64,000 nucleotides of DNA, taken from the NCBI GenBank assembly GCA_965233665.1, contig CBDDTG010000029.1, forward strand, positions 53,747 through 117,746, written 5' to 3'. This stretch comes from Bacterioplanes sp965233665. GTDB lineage: Bacteria > Pseudomonadota > Gammaproteobacteria > Pseudomonadales > Oceanobacteraceae. Of the stretch, positions 44,672 through 52,820 are shown one piece after another (the first letter of the stretch is position 1; every line of letters starts with the position of its first letter). Under the pieces are notes generated by a model. The model was not told the DNA's origin, did no database searches, and saw nothing but the letters and a program-made list of their open reading frames with translations. A program made the position numbers and the translations under genes.

Positions 44672-47620
44672 ATGGATAAAACCTACAAACCCAGCGCCCT
44701 CGAGCAAGCCTGGTACCAAGAATGGGAACAGAAAGGCTACTTTAGCCCCTATCAAGACGGCCTGAATGGCCCGGGCTATTCCATCATGATTCCGCCGCCC
44801 AACGTCACCGGCTCGCTGCACATGGGCCACGCCTTCCAGCACACCCTGCAAGACGCCCTAACCCGCTACAAGCGTATGGACGGCCACAAAGCCCTGTGGC
44901 AAGTCGGCACCGACCACGCCGGTATTGCGACGCAAATGGTGGTAGAGCGCAAATTGGCCGCGGAAGGTCAGCCTGACCGCCACGCCATGGGTCGCGATAC
45001 CTTTATTGATAAAGTTTGGGAGTGGAAAGAGCACTCCGGCGGCACCATTACCAGCCAAATGCGTCGCTTGGGCAACTCCGTTGACTGGAATACCGAGCGC
45101 TTTACCATGGACGATGGCTTTTATAAAGCCGTGCAGGAAGTGTTTATTCGCCTCTACAACGACGGCCTGATTTACCGCGGCAAGCGCTTGGTGAACTGGG
45201 ATCCAAAACTGCGCACCGCCATCTCTGACGTCGAAGTCGAAAACCACGACAAAAAAGGCCACATGTGGCACCTGCGCTACCCGCTGGCTGATGGCGCACA
45301 AACGCAAGACGGCAAAGACTACATTGTGGTCGCCACGACGCGCCCAGAAACCATGCTCGGTGACACTGGCGTCGCGGTAAACCCGGAAGACCCGCGTTAT
45401 CAGCATTTAATCGGCAAAGAAGTGCTGCTGCCACTGGTCGACCGTCGCATCCCTATCGTGGCCGATGAGCATGCCGATATGGAAAAAGGAACCGGCTGCG
45501 TCAAAATCACACCCGCCCATGACTTCAACGACTACGAAGTGGGCAAGCGCAACCAACTGCCAATGATTAACATCCTGACCTTTAGCGCTGATATTCGCGA
45601 CGAAGCTCAGACATTTAACAGTGACGGCAGTGTTAACGACGATATTTCTGGTTTTATTCCAGAAAAGTATCGTGGCATGGAGCGCTTTGCAGCGCGCAAA
45701 GCCATCGTTACCGATCTTGAAGAGCAAGGCCTGGTCGACAGCATTAAAGACCATGAGCTGTCTGTACCCATCGGTGATCGCGGTGGCGTCGTCATTGAAC
45801 CCATGCTGACCGACCAATGGTATGTCGATGCCAAGACCATGGCCAAGCCAGCGATTGAAGCGGTAGAAAACGGCGACATCCAATTTGTGCCCAAATCCTA
45901 CGAAAACATGTATTTCTCTTGGATGCGCGACATCCAAGACTGGTGTATCTCTCGCCAGCTGTGGTGGGGGCATCGCATTCCCGCCTGGTACGACGAGGAA
46001 GGCAATGTTTACGTCGGCCATGACGAAGCCGAAGTGCGCAGCAACAATCAGCTGGCCGATGACGTTGAATTGATGCAAGACGAAGACGTATTGGACACCT
46101 GGTTCTCCTCCGCCCTGTGGACTTTCGGTACCCTGGGCTGGCCCAATGTCGACGATCCAGAAGTGGCCCAGCGCTTGGCAGACTTCCATCCGACCGACGT
46201 ACTGGTCACCGGTTTCGATATTATTTTCTTCTGGGTAGCGAGCATGGCCATGATGACCATGCACTTTATGAAAGACGAAAATGGCAAGCCACAGGTACCG
46301 TTTAAAACCGTGTATGTCACTGGCTTGATCCGCGATGAAGTGGGCGAAAAAATGTCCAAAACCAAGGGCAACGTGCTTGACCCACTGGACATGATCGACG
46401 GCATTTCACTGGATGAATTATTGGCCAAGCGTACCGGTAATATGATGCAGCCAAAACTGGCTGAAAAAATTGCCAAGCGCACCAAAAAAGAATTTCCTGA
46501 GGGCATCAGCCCCCACGGCACCGACGCCCTGCGCTTTACCCTAGCCGCCATGGCGTCCACGGGCCGCGACATCAACTGGGATATGAAGCGCCTGGAAGGT
46601 TACCGCAATTTCTGTAACAAGTTATGGAACGCTTCGCGCTACGTCATGCTGTCCGTTGCTGGCGAAGAGGCGGTCGAAAAAGCCGCCGCCGACGGCACCT
46701 TGATCGACGTAACCGATGACATGAAAGCAGCTTGCGGCGCCAATGGCGAACCGGGTGTGCTTTCGCTGGCGGATCGTTGGATCATCTCGCGCCTGCAGCG
46801 AGCTGAAAACGAAGTGCGCCGCCATCTTGATCAATACCGCTTTGATATGGCGGCTCAAGCGCTGTACGAGTTTATCTGGAACGAGTATTGCGACTGGTAT
46901 CTGGAGCTGTCCAAGCCGGTATTGTGGGATCAAAATGCCAGCGAAGAAGAAAAGCGCGGCACACGCGGCACCCTAGTGCGCGTTCTGGAAGCCACGCTGC
47001 GCCTGGCGCACCCCATTATTCCGTTTATCACTGAGTCGATCTGGCAGCAGGTAAAAGAGCTGGCAGGCAAAGCCGATGCCGGCGATACCATCATGCTAGC
47101 CGACTACCCGGTGGCTCAGCCAGAGTTGATGGATGCAGAAGCAGAAGCCGACATTGCCTGGCTGCAAGGCGTGATTACCGCGGTACGCAATATTCGTGGT
47201 GAGCAGAATATTCCACCGAGCAAGCCTTTAGAACTGCTGTTCAAAAATGGCGATGATGACGATTTCCGCCGCGCCGAAGAAAATCAGAACTTCCTGATGA
47301 AACTGGCCAAGCTGGAAAAGCTTACCTGGCTGAACGACGGCGACGAAGAGCCAATGTCAGTAACGCAGCTGGTGGGCAATATGGAAGTGCTGATTCCCAT
47401 GGCCGGTTTTATCGACAAAGACGCCGAAGTCACACGCCTCAATAAGTCGATCGAAAAACTCGGCAAAGAACTGGAGCGAGTGAACAACAAACTCGGCAAC
47501 CCAGGCTTTACCGACAAGGCACCTGCTGCCGTGATCGATAAAGAGAAAGAAAAAGCTGCGGGCTTTGAGCGTGATATCGTTAAACTGAAAGAGCAGATTG
47601 AGAAAATCAAGGCGCTGTAA
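44672..47620 (+). CDS. valS: valyl-tRNA synthetase
   Basis: 982 residues. Class I signatures: the HIGH-type motif PNVTGSLHMGHAF (near residue 50) and KMSKTKGNVLDPLD. The editing domain has TTRPETMLGDTGVAV. The anticodon domain is followed by the C-terminal coiled-coil arm (about 910-982, NNKLGNPGFTDKAPAAVI). ATG 44672 (MDKTYKPSALEQAW) is the family start; the longer frame from 44600 adds residues from the upstream region. The MITE lies in its 5' region. A second, free copy of its C-terminal arm is encoded 2.8 kb downstream. Confidence 0.97.
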   Translation: MDKTYKPSALEQAWYQEWEQKGYFSPYQDGLNGPGYSIMIPPPNVTGSLHMGHAFQHTLQDALTRYKRMDGHKALWQVGTDHAGIATQMVVERKLAAEGQPDRHAMGRDTFIDKVWEWKEHSGGTITSQMRRLGNSVDWNTERFTMDDGFYKAVQEVFIRLYNDGLIYRGKRLVNWDPKLRTAISDVEVENHDKKGHMWHLRYPLADGAQTQDGKDYIVVATTRPETMLGDTGVAVNPEDPRYQHLIGKEVLLPLVDRRIPIVADEHADMEKGTGCVKITPAHDFNDYEVGKRNQLPMINILTFSADIRDEAQTFNSDGSVNDDISGFIPEKYRGMERFAARKAIVTDLEEQGLVDSIKDHELSVPIGDRGGVVIEPMLTDQWYVDAKTMAKPAIEAVENGDIQFVPKSYENMYFSWMRDIQDWCISRQLWWGHRIPAWYDEEGNVYVGHDEAEVRSNNQLADDVELMQDEDVLDTWFSSALWTFGTLGWPNVDDPEVAQRLADFHPTDVLVTGFDIIFFWVASMAMMTMHFMKDENGKPQVPFKTVYVTGLIRDEVGEKMSKTKGNVLDPLDMIDGISLDELLAKRTGNMMQPKLAEKIAKRTKKEFPEGISPHGTDALRFTLAAMASTGRDINWDMKRLEGYRNFCNKLWNASRYVMLSVAGEEAVEKAAADGTLIDVTDDMKAACGANGEPGVLSLADRWIISRLQRAENEVRRHLDQYRFDMAAQALYEFIWNEYCDWYLELSKPVLWDQNASEEEKRGTRGTLVRVLEATLRLAHPIIPFITESIWQQVKELAGKADAGDTIMLADYPVAQPELMDAEAEADIAWLQGVITAVRNIRGEQNIPPSKPLELLFKNGDDDDFRRAEENQNFLMKLAKLEKLTWLNDGDEEPMSVTQLVGNMEVLIPMAGFIDKDAEVTRLNKSIEKLGKELERVNNKLGNPGFTDKAPAAVIDKEKEKAAGFERDIVKLKEQIEKIKAL

Positions 47621-47650
47621 GCAGCGCCTATCGCCTTAACGCTGCACAAT

Positions 47651-47686
47651 AAAAAACGCCCTGGTGTATTGCCAGGGCGTTTTTTT
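47651..47686. terminator. bidirectional terminator between valS and the DUF3297 gene
   Basis: A-run, stem ACGCCCTGG/CCAGGGCGT with a short loop, then seven T; serves both convergent genes. Confidence 0.9.
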
Positions 47687-47704
47687 GCGCTTCAAGCTTG
47701 GCGT

Positions 47705-47944
47705 TTACTTATAAAACGCTTCTACTTCGCCTTTCAGCGTCATCAGCATAGGGTTACCAAAGCGATCTTTTGCCGTTGGCGAGGATACTTTCACCCAACC
47801 TTCACTGATGCAGTACTCTTCGACGTTGGTGCGCTCTTTGCCATTCAAGCGAATGCCAATGTCATGCTCAAAGTACTCTTCTGCATAGAACTTGCTCTTA
47901 GGATTTACCGACAAGTGATCCGGCAGTTCGGGTTTATCGCTCAT
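47705..47944 (-). CDS. DUF3297 family protein
   Basis: 79 residues: SDKPELPDHLSVNPKSKFY, then FEHDIGIRLNGKERTNVEEYCISEGWVKV and MLMTLKGEVEAFY. This is a well-conserved small soluble family of unknown function. ATG 47944 has AAGGTGG about 6 nt upstream; the frame extends 3 codons further. Transcribed alone towards the valS terminator. Confidence 0.9.
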   Translation of the reverse strand: MSDKPELPDHLSVNPKSKFYAEEYFEHDIGIRLNGKERTNVEEYCISEGWVKVSSPTAKDRFGNPMLMTLKGEVEAFYK

Positions 47945-48039
47945 AATTACCACCTTGCTAATGAAAGGTCGACATTGTAAGGGAAAGCACAGGCCAAATC
48001 ATCTCGCTCCAATCGGATGCGAGCCACCAGCTACTCGGC

Positions 48040-49050
48040 TTAATCAATACCAGCAAATTCCCGGGCATCACTCACATCACCGAGCGCACACAAACCAGTC
48101 CAGTGCGCATCAAATAGCTCATGATCCAGCTGCTCAAAACAACGCTTGAGCTTGTGCCGATCGCGTATCAGCCAGTACCAGCAGGTAGCAGCGTGCATCA
48201 CTGAGTCACTGGTTTTTTTCTTTTGGTAACGGGGGTGACCCAAAGAGCGTCGATAGGCATTTTCCGCTGCTTCACGCACATCGGCGCGATCCAGAAAGCG
48301 TTGCGCACCGGCTTCATCGTTATCGAAGACTACCAGGTAAAAGTGATACTTCAAAAAAGCCTCCACCAAAACCATCGGGATATCGCCTCCATCCCTTGCA
48401 TTGATCGCAGCATCGTAAGCGAAATCAAGCATTTCCTCGTGCTCGCCGTACCATTTCTGCTCCAATGCCGACACCATATTAGCGTGAGCTGGCCAGCTTT
48501 CCGGGTCTCGCTCAATGGCTTTGTTGAAGCAAGCCTGGCGATAGCTGTTAAGCTTTGGATGTACCGTACAAATAGTTAACATGAAACACCAAGGGGTGGG
48601 ATCATCGGTGTTTAACTTGGCAGCATGACGTAGGAACGTCCAAGCCTGCTCCAAACGCTGATAGAATGTAGCCCAATCTTCTTCCGACACATCATCACCT
48701 AAGCCGCCACCACGAGCCTGCCAAGCCCATGTGACATAGGCTTTGCCCTTGCACAACCAAGCATCGCCACAACGTGGCATTTTTCTGCACCACTCTTCTA
48801 GCGCAGACAAACGCATACAGCTTCCCGCCGCCGCCGCATTTACATACTTTTGGTCAAATCCTTGCTGCTGCTGAAAATACTTTGCCAAAGGTAAATACTG
48901 CTTCGGAGATGACAGTATCTTAAGCAGTTTTTTATCCCCGCAGGCTGCAGCAAGCTCAGACCCATGAACAGCGTATTTCAGAAAGGTTCTAATAGCCCAA
49001 ATAATTGCCACGCCAAGCATGATTGCAAGAGGAATTAGATCAGCATTCAT
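48040..49050 (-). CDS. membrane-anchored protein with TPR-like helices (unknown)
   Basis: 336 residues. One N-terminal membrane helix (LIPLAIMLGVAIIWAIRTFLKYA) is followed by a soluble helical region. Repeated helix pairs such as ALEEWCRKMPRCGDAWLCKGKAYVTWAW, CFNKAIERDPESWPAHANMVSALE and AENAYRRSLGHPRYQ look TPR-like. Its general layout recalls DUF4034-type proteins, but this was not verified. Many Trp and Cys residues. Transcribed alone; function unknown. Confidence 0.6.
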   Translation of the reverse strand: MNADLIPLAIMLGVAIIWAIRTFLKYAVHGSELAAACGDKKLLKILSSPKQYLPLAKYFQQQQGFDQKYVNAAAAGSCMRLSALEEWCRKMPRCGDAWLCKGKAYVTWAWQARGGGLGDDVSEEDWATFYQRLEQAWTFLRHAAKLNTDDPTPWCFMLTICTVHPKLNSYRQACFNKAIERDPESWPAHANMVSALEQKWYGEHEEMLDFAYDAAINARDGGDIPMVLVEAFLKYHFYLVVFDNDEAGAQRFLDRADVREAAENAYRRSLGHPRYQKKKTSDSVMHAATCWYWLIRDRHKLKRCFEQLDHELFDAHWTGLCALGDVSDAREFAGID

Positions 49051-49236
49051 AGTCGACTACCCCGCGACCTAGATCTCCATTCATATCTACCAGATCTTTT
49101 AAACCAAAAATATCAGGCCCCGAAATTACAATCTCGGCTTATTAGGCATAACCGAACACTGTTTCGCTAGGCCCGAACAGCAAGCCCTAACTATAAGCAG
49201 CGAATAAAAAGGCCGCGCTGCGGCGGCCTATTGACA

Positions 49237-49995
49237 TCATCGTAAGTCAAAAGCATTTTGAAGTACTAGTTTTAGACTCATCGAAGCAATGATTTCACTC
49301 GTCACATCAAGATTCAACGCAATAGAATCCTCAAGAGGAATAAGGTTTAGAGCGCGTGGCTTAGCATCATGTGAGACATTAAAAGTAATTTCTCGTGTCC
49401 CACGCCCCAACCAGGTTGCTTCAATGCGAACTTGGTTGTTTTTGATATGACTAAGAAGTTTCAGGACCACCCTTCTCCCATCAATTTCAGTACTCACCAC
49501 ATCTACGACAGTGTCTACGGTGGTATCTATTAATGAGCCACCACCAAAGATTAGATCAGCCCCCTCTGATTCCACCAGGGCGTTAGTGGCAGAGAACTTT
49601 TCGATAGCCTTAACTCGATACTGGACGGCTTCACCATCATTAAAGTTTGCAGCCGAAATCTCTACCAGCAATTTTTTGAATACCCATGGCCCTGTCAGTA
49701 TCGCTCTGTATTTGCCCTCGTGTTCCACGCCATCAACTAGATTCGTCGCAACTAGGTTGGTGGCATTGGTTAATTTAAACTCTACCCGCTGGACAACAGT
49801 CTCCCCATCGGACATCACTGCGGCAGGCTTCTTTTCGATCCTGAGGTCAATACCATCAATTGTGTTTAGATCCAGCCGAGGATAAACAGCGGAAAGCCCA
49901 TTGTAATCAATATCAATAGAGTAAGTTTCAACCTCTGCAAAAGAGGCAAATGAAGTTACCAACAGCAGTAAAGCCGTATAGATTTTCTTGATCAT
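49237..49995 (-). CDS. secreted beta-rich protein of unknown function
   Basis: About 252 residues with signal peptide MIKKIYTALLLLVTSFASFA|EVE. The mature part alternates short beta-strands (TYSIDIDYNGLSAVYPRLDLNTIDGIDLRIEKK, VQRVEFKLTNATNLVATNLVDG). There is no cysteine, no membrane helix after the signal peptide, and no recognised family. ATG 49995 gives the signal peptide; the frame opens at 50058. Two overlapping palindromes lie upstream at 50071-50095. Confidence 0.65.
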   Translation of the reverse strand: MIKKIYTALLLLVTSFASFAEVETYSIDIDYNGLSAVYPRLDLNTIDGIDLRIEKKPAAVMSDGETVVQRVEFKLTNATNLVATNLVDGVEHEGKYRAILTGPWVFKKLLVEISAANFNDGEAVQYRVKAIEKFSATNALVESEGADLIFGGGSLIDTTVDTVVDVVSTEIDGRRVVLKLLSHIKNNQVRIEATWLGRGTREITFNVSHDAKPRALNLIPLEDSIALNLDVTSEIIASMSLKLVLQNAFDLR

Positions 49996-50372
49996 TTGAT
50001 CTCGTCCTTGATTGTGAATAGGCGGGGGAAAATAGCAAAACCAGACATCAGATAACATGGTGCTTTTTGTGCTGGCCAGCTGTTCTTAGAACAGCGATCA
50101 ACCCAATCAGTCGAACAGCGCCAAATAAAAAACCCAAGACCCAATACGCCCAATCCGAATTAACAACAACCTTTCCTACAACGATTAGCCCAGTCTAATT
50201 AGCGCCCTCTTCGAAGACCCAGGGCGATCTGAGGGGCATCGCACACAGTATCAACTGGCTCCCAAGCGGTGATCAGCCCCCAATCGCCAAGCAAACCTCC
50301 CAGAGTAGACTATTATTAGGAAGTGTGACCGCGATTGTCGCGAGACAAGGCCAATTAAGGAGACAGTGCGCC
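49996..50372. other. intergenic region between the secreted protein and ValS-arm genes (divergent)
   Basis: About 375 bp, AT-richer than the neighbours, with no supported gene. It contains the palindromes at 50071-50095, and the RBS AAGGAG of the plus-strand gene at about 50357. No clear promoter pair was picked. Confidence 0.4.
50071..50095. promoter_or_regulatory. two overlapping palindromes upstream of a secreted-protein gene
   Basis: GCTGGCCAGC (50071-50080) is a perfect palindrome. GCTGTTCTTAGAACAGC (50079-50095) has perfect 8-bp arms around one central base. They share two bases and lie 76 bp before the minus-strand start, a position suited to an operator. Confidence 0.4.
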
Positions 50373-50609
50373 ATGGCAGATTCGGCAGCTTCACAACTTT
50401 CCCCGGAAGACGACGTAGAGCGCCTGCAGGAGCAGGTCGACTTACTGGAGCAGGAAGCCCAAAAAATTAACAACAAACTAAACAGCGATGGATTCGTCTG
50501 TCGCGCCCCAGCGGCAAAGATCGAAAGCGAACGCCAACGCATGGAAAAGTGCCTAGATTTGGCCAAGCATTACCGAGAGCGCGTTGCTGAGCTCCGCTCC
50601 GAGGCATAA
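50373..50609 (+). CDS. free-standing ValS C-terminal arm-like coiled-coil protein
   Basis: 78 residues. DVERLQEQVDLLEQEAQKINNKLNSDGFVCRAPAAKIESERQRMEK lines up with the C-terminal arm of the ValS encoded here (RLNKSIEKLGKELERVNNKLGNPGFTDKAPAAVIDKEKEK). NNKL-x(3)-GF-x(3)-APAA-x-I is kept. In ValS this antiparallel coiled coil contacts the tRNA. No catalytic part is present. ATG 50373 has AAGGAG 10 nt upstream. It may bind tRNA or simply be a duplicated coiled coil. Single gene, 2.8 kb after valS. Confidence 0.75.
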   Translation: MADSAASQLSPEDDVERLQEQVDLLEQEAQKINNKLNSDGFVCRAPAAKIESERQRMEKCLDLAKHYRERVAELRSEA

Positions 50610-50655
50610 CAACAAATAGCACTAAGTCAATGAAGCTGTCTTCGCGGCGTACTAG

Positions 50656-50937
50656 CTAATCGTACCAGCGTGTGCGCTTGCGAAAGACGGCGTTGCAGTC
50701 TTCATCGACCAGGGTAAATATGGAGTAATAGCGCCGACCAGCTTTTATGTAGCTGGCTATTTCTTTGCGCTTAGTAGGATGGTGGACCTTGAGAACTTTC
50801 GCCGGGTGAAAAATCTCAGCTTTGCGCAGCAGGCGCTGCGCCAGATCATCGCTGGCCGCCATGGCATCACGATCACGACACTCCGCACCTGCAGACATCG
50901 CTACCGCCAGAAGCACAACTCCCGCCCATAACTTCAT
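50656..50937 (-). CDS. small secreted protein (unknown)
   Basis: 93 residues. Signal peptide MKLWAGVVLLAVAMSAGA|ECRDRD, then a basic body (AQRLLRKAEIFHPAKVLKVHHPTKRKEIASYIKAGRRYYSIF) and two cysteines (ECRD, DEDCNA) that could form a disulphide. ATG 50937 has GGAG 5 nt upstream. It follows the BI-1 gene's terminator on the same strand and therefore has its own promoter or depends on read-through. No family recognised. Confidence 0.65.
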   Translation of the reverse strand: MKLWAGVVLLAVAMSAGAECRDRDAMAASDDLAQRLLRKAEIFHPAKVLKVHHPTKRKEIASYIKAGRRYYSIFTLVDEDCNAVFRKRTRWYD

Positions 50938-50967
50938 CACAGCTCCAACGCTATTGGGTCTCACTTT

Positions 50968-51002
50968 TAAAAAAAGCCCCACCAGCTAAGCTAGTGGGGC
51001 TT
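50968..51002 (-). terminator. terminator of the BI-1 (YccA-like) gene
   Basis: Minus-strand stem AAGCCCCAC-AGC/GCT-GTGGGGCTT around TTA, followed by a run of T; it lies about 30 bp after the stop. Confidence 0.82.
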
Positions 51003-51033
51003 GAGAGTGACATCAATGAGCGAGCCGTGACAC

Positions 51034-51762
51034 TTACTCATCGCCTCCCATAACACCAAAGATTTGCAGCAACGACAGGAACAAGTTGTAAATGGCTACA
51101 TACAAGGTAACGGTTGCTGAAATGTAATTGGTCTCACCGCCGTGCAAAATGGCGCTGGTTTGGTAAGCAATCAAGCCCGACATCAAAATAATGAACATGC
51201 CCGATACAGCCAACGCCAAGGCAGGAATTTCAAAGAAATAAGCGCCCAAACTCAGCACAAAGGCCATCAAAATGCCGACCATCAAGGTCTTGCCCCAACC
51301 GCTCAGGTCTTTACCAGTGCTCAGCACCCAACCCGACATGGTCAGAAAAATCAGACCCGTCGTACCCATCGCCATGGCAATCAGTTCACCACCATTTTGC
51401 AGCTGGGTCAGGTAGAAGCTCAGAATAGGGCCTAAGGTGACACCCATAAAACCGGTCAAGGCAAACACGGCCACCAAGCCCATAGCGCTGTCTTTGGTCT
51501 TTTCGACAAAGAACAGCAGGCCGAAGTACACCAACAGTGTCCACAAGCCAAAGTGCGGCACATTGAAAGCCATAGAGGCCATGGCCATAACAGCACTGAA
51601 AATCAGTGTCATCGACAACAGCGCGTACGTGTTACGCAGTACTTTGCGGCCATCGGCAGAGACCACCTGATCACGGCCATAGCCTTCAAAGGTGTCGCTG
51701 GTAGCGGCGCGGCTATCAGCGCTCTGGTCGCTTTTCATATTCAGGTAATCTGGACGATTCAT
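51034..51762 (-). CDS. Bax inhibitor-1/YccA family membrane protein
   Basis: 242 residues with a hydrophilic N-terminus and seven membrane helices. Family features are KVLRNTYALLSMTLIFSAVMA, LVAVFALTGFMGVTLGPILSFY and the late YISATVTLYVAIYNLFLSLLQIFG. E. coli YccA interacts with and modulates the FtsH protease; YbhL and other members may pass ions. Divergent from an NhaR-like regulator, with a 25-bp palindrome between the two. Confidence 0.92.
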   Translation of the reverse strand: MNRPDYLNMKSDQSADSRAATSDTFEGYGRDQVVSADGRKVLRNTYALLSMTLIFSAVMAMASMAFNVPHFGLWTLLVYFGLLFFVEKTKDSAMGLVAVFALTGFMGVTLGPILSFYLTQLQNGGELIAMAMGTTGLIFLTMSGWVLSTGKDLSGWGKTLMVGILMAFVLSLGAYFFEIPALALAVSGMFIILMSGLIAYQTSAILHGGETNYISATVTLYVAIYNLFLSLLQIFGVMGGDE

Positions 51763-51810
51763 AGCTCAACTCCTTTCGTGTGAGTTCCGTCAATTGTAGG
51801 ACCGATCAAA

Positions 51811-51835
51811 CAAGAATAATATTCGAATTATCTTG
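51811..51835. promoter_or_regulatory. 25-bp near-palindrome between BI-1 and NhaR-like genes
   Basis: CAAGA(A)TAAT on the left and ATTATCTTG on the right, around ATTCGA; symmetric apart from one extra base in the left arm. It lies 49 bp before the BI-1 start and 61 bp before the regulator start, fitting a LysR-type operator. Confidence 0.45.
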
Positions 51836-51896
51836 CCACAACCATTCGGTTTTTTTTGATTAAACTGTCTGACTCCTGCGCCAAACGAGAACGCCT

Positions 51897-52820
51897 GTGA
51901 AACCCTTAAACTTCAAGCATCTGTTTTACTTTCAACAGGTAGCTCAGGAAGGCAGCGTACAGGCTGCCGCTGCCCGACTCAACGTGACACCACAAACCAT
52001 CAGTGGCCAGCTGCGGTTGTTGGAGCAACAACTGGGTGCTGAGCTGCTGCGGAAATCTGGCCGCCAACTGGAGCTTACCAGCGCTGGGCGACTGGCCTTG
52101 CACTACAGTCGCGACATCTTTGATCTGGGCGAGCAATTGCGCGATGCCCTGCACCACGGTGAAGACCAACAGCCAAGGCAGTTCCGCGCCGGTATTGTCG
52201 ATGCACTGCCCAAAGCCATCGCTCATCAGCTATTGCTGCCAGCCCTAGACGCTGGCCCCACGCAGCTGATCTGCCGCGAACAGCCTATGCCTGACTTGCT
52301 GGGCGAATTAGCAGTAGGCAAGCTTGACCTGGTGTTGGCCGACAGCCCGATTCCCGCCAACATGAAGATCCGTTGTTTCAGCCACCTGCTGGGCAGCAGT
52401 CGCATGGCGTGCTTCGCCACGGCAGCGCTATCGGCGCAATGGCCCGCCGCTTTCCCCCAATGCCTGCACGGCGCACCGCTGTTGCTGCCGACGGATACCC
52501 ACTCAGGCTTGCGCGCCAGTTTACTAAGTTGGCTGGCCCGCCATCAGGTACAGAGCCGCATCATGGGCGAGTTTGACGATTCAGCGCTGCTCAAGGCATT
52601 TGGCAGCCAAGGGCACGGTTTTTTCTTTGCACCAGCCGTCATTCGCGACGACGTATGCAGCAAGTACGGCGTCACGCTGGTAGGCGAAGTGGACGAGCTA
52701 CAGCAAGCTTTTTATGCCCTATGTGCCGACCGCGACGGTGGTGACCAAAGCATTGAGCGCATCATCACCGTTGCTCAGCAGCAACTGCATTCGCCTCACA
52801 TTCCCAAGACTGCGGATTAA
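51897..52820 (+). CDS. LysR-family regulator, NhaR-like
   Basis: 307 residues starting MKPLNFKHLFYFQQVAQEGSVQAAAARLNVTPQTISGQLRLLEQQLG, close to NhaR, the activator of the sodium/proton antiporter gene nhaA. The effector domain has LDLVLADSPIPANMKIRCFSHLLG and LLPTDTHSGLRASLLSWL, also NhaR-like. The start is GTG, with GAGA upstream. No nhaA lies in the window. It is divergent from the BI-1 gene. The 3' end overlaps the convergent solute-binding-like gene by 56 bp. Confidence 0.85.
   Translation: MKPLNFKHLFYFQQVAQEGSVQAAAARLNVTPQTISGQLRLLEQQLGAELLRKSGRQLELTSAGRLALHYSRDIFDLGEQLRDALHHGEDQQPRQFRAGIVDALPKAIAHQLLLPALDAGPTQLICREQPMPDLLGELAVGKLDLVLADSPIPANMKIRCFSHLLGSSRMACFATAALSAQWPAAFPQCLHGAPLLLPTDTHSGLRASLLSWLARHQVQSRIMGEFDDSALLKAFGSQGHGFFFAPAVIRDDVCSKYGVTLVGEVDELQQAFYALCADRDGGDQSIERIITVAQQQLHSPHIPKTAD

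Noticed and set aside
45407..46264. 285-codon minus-strand frame inside valS
   Set aside because: Lies wholly antisense to a conserved synthetase domain and encodes no recognisable protein; it follows from codon bias of the real gene.
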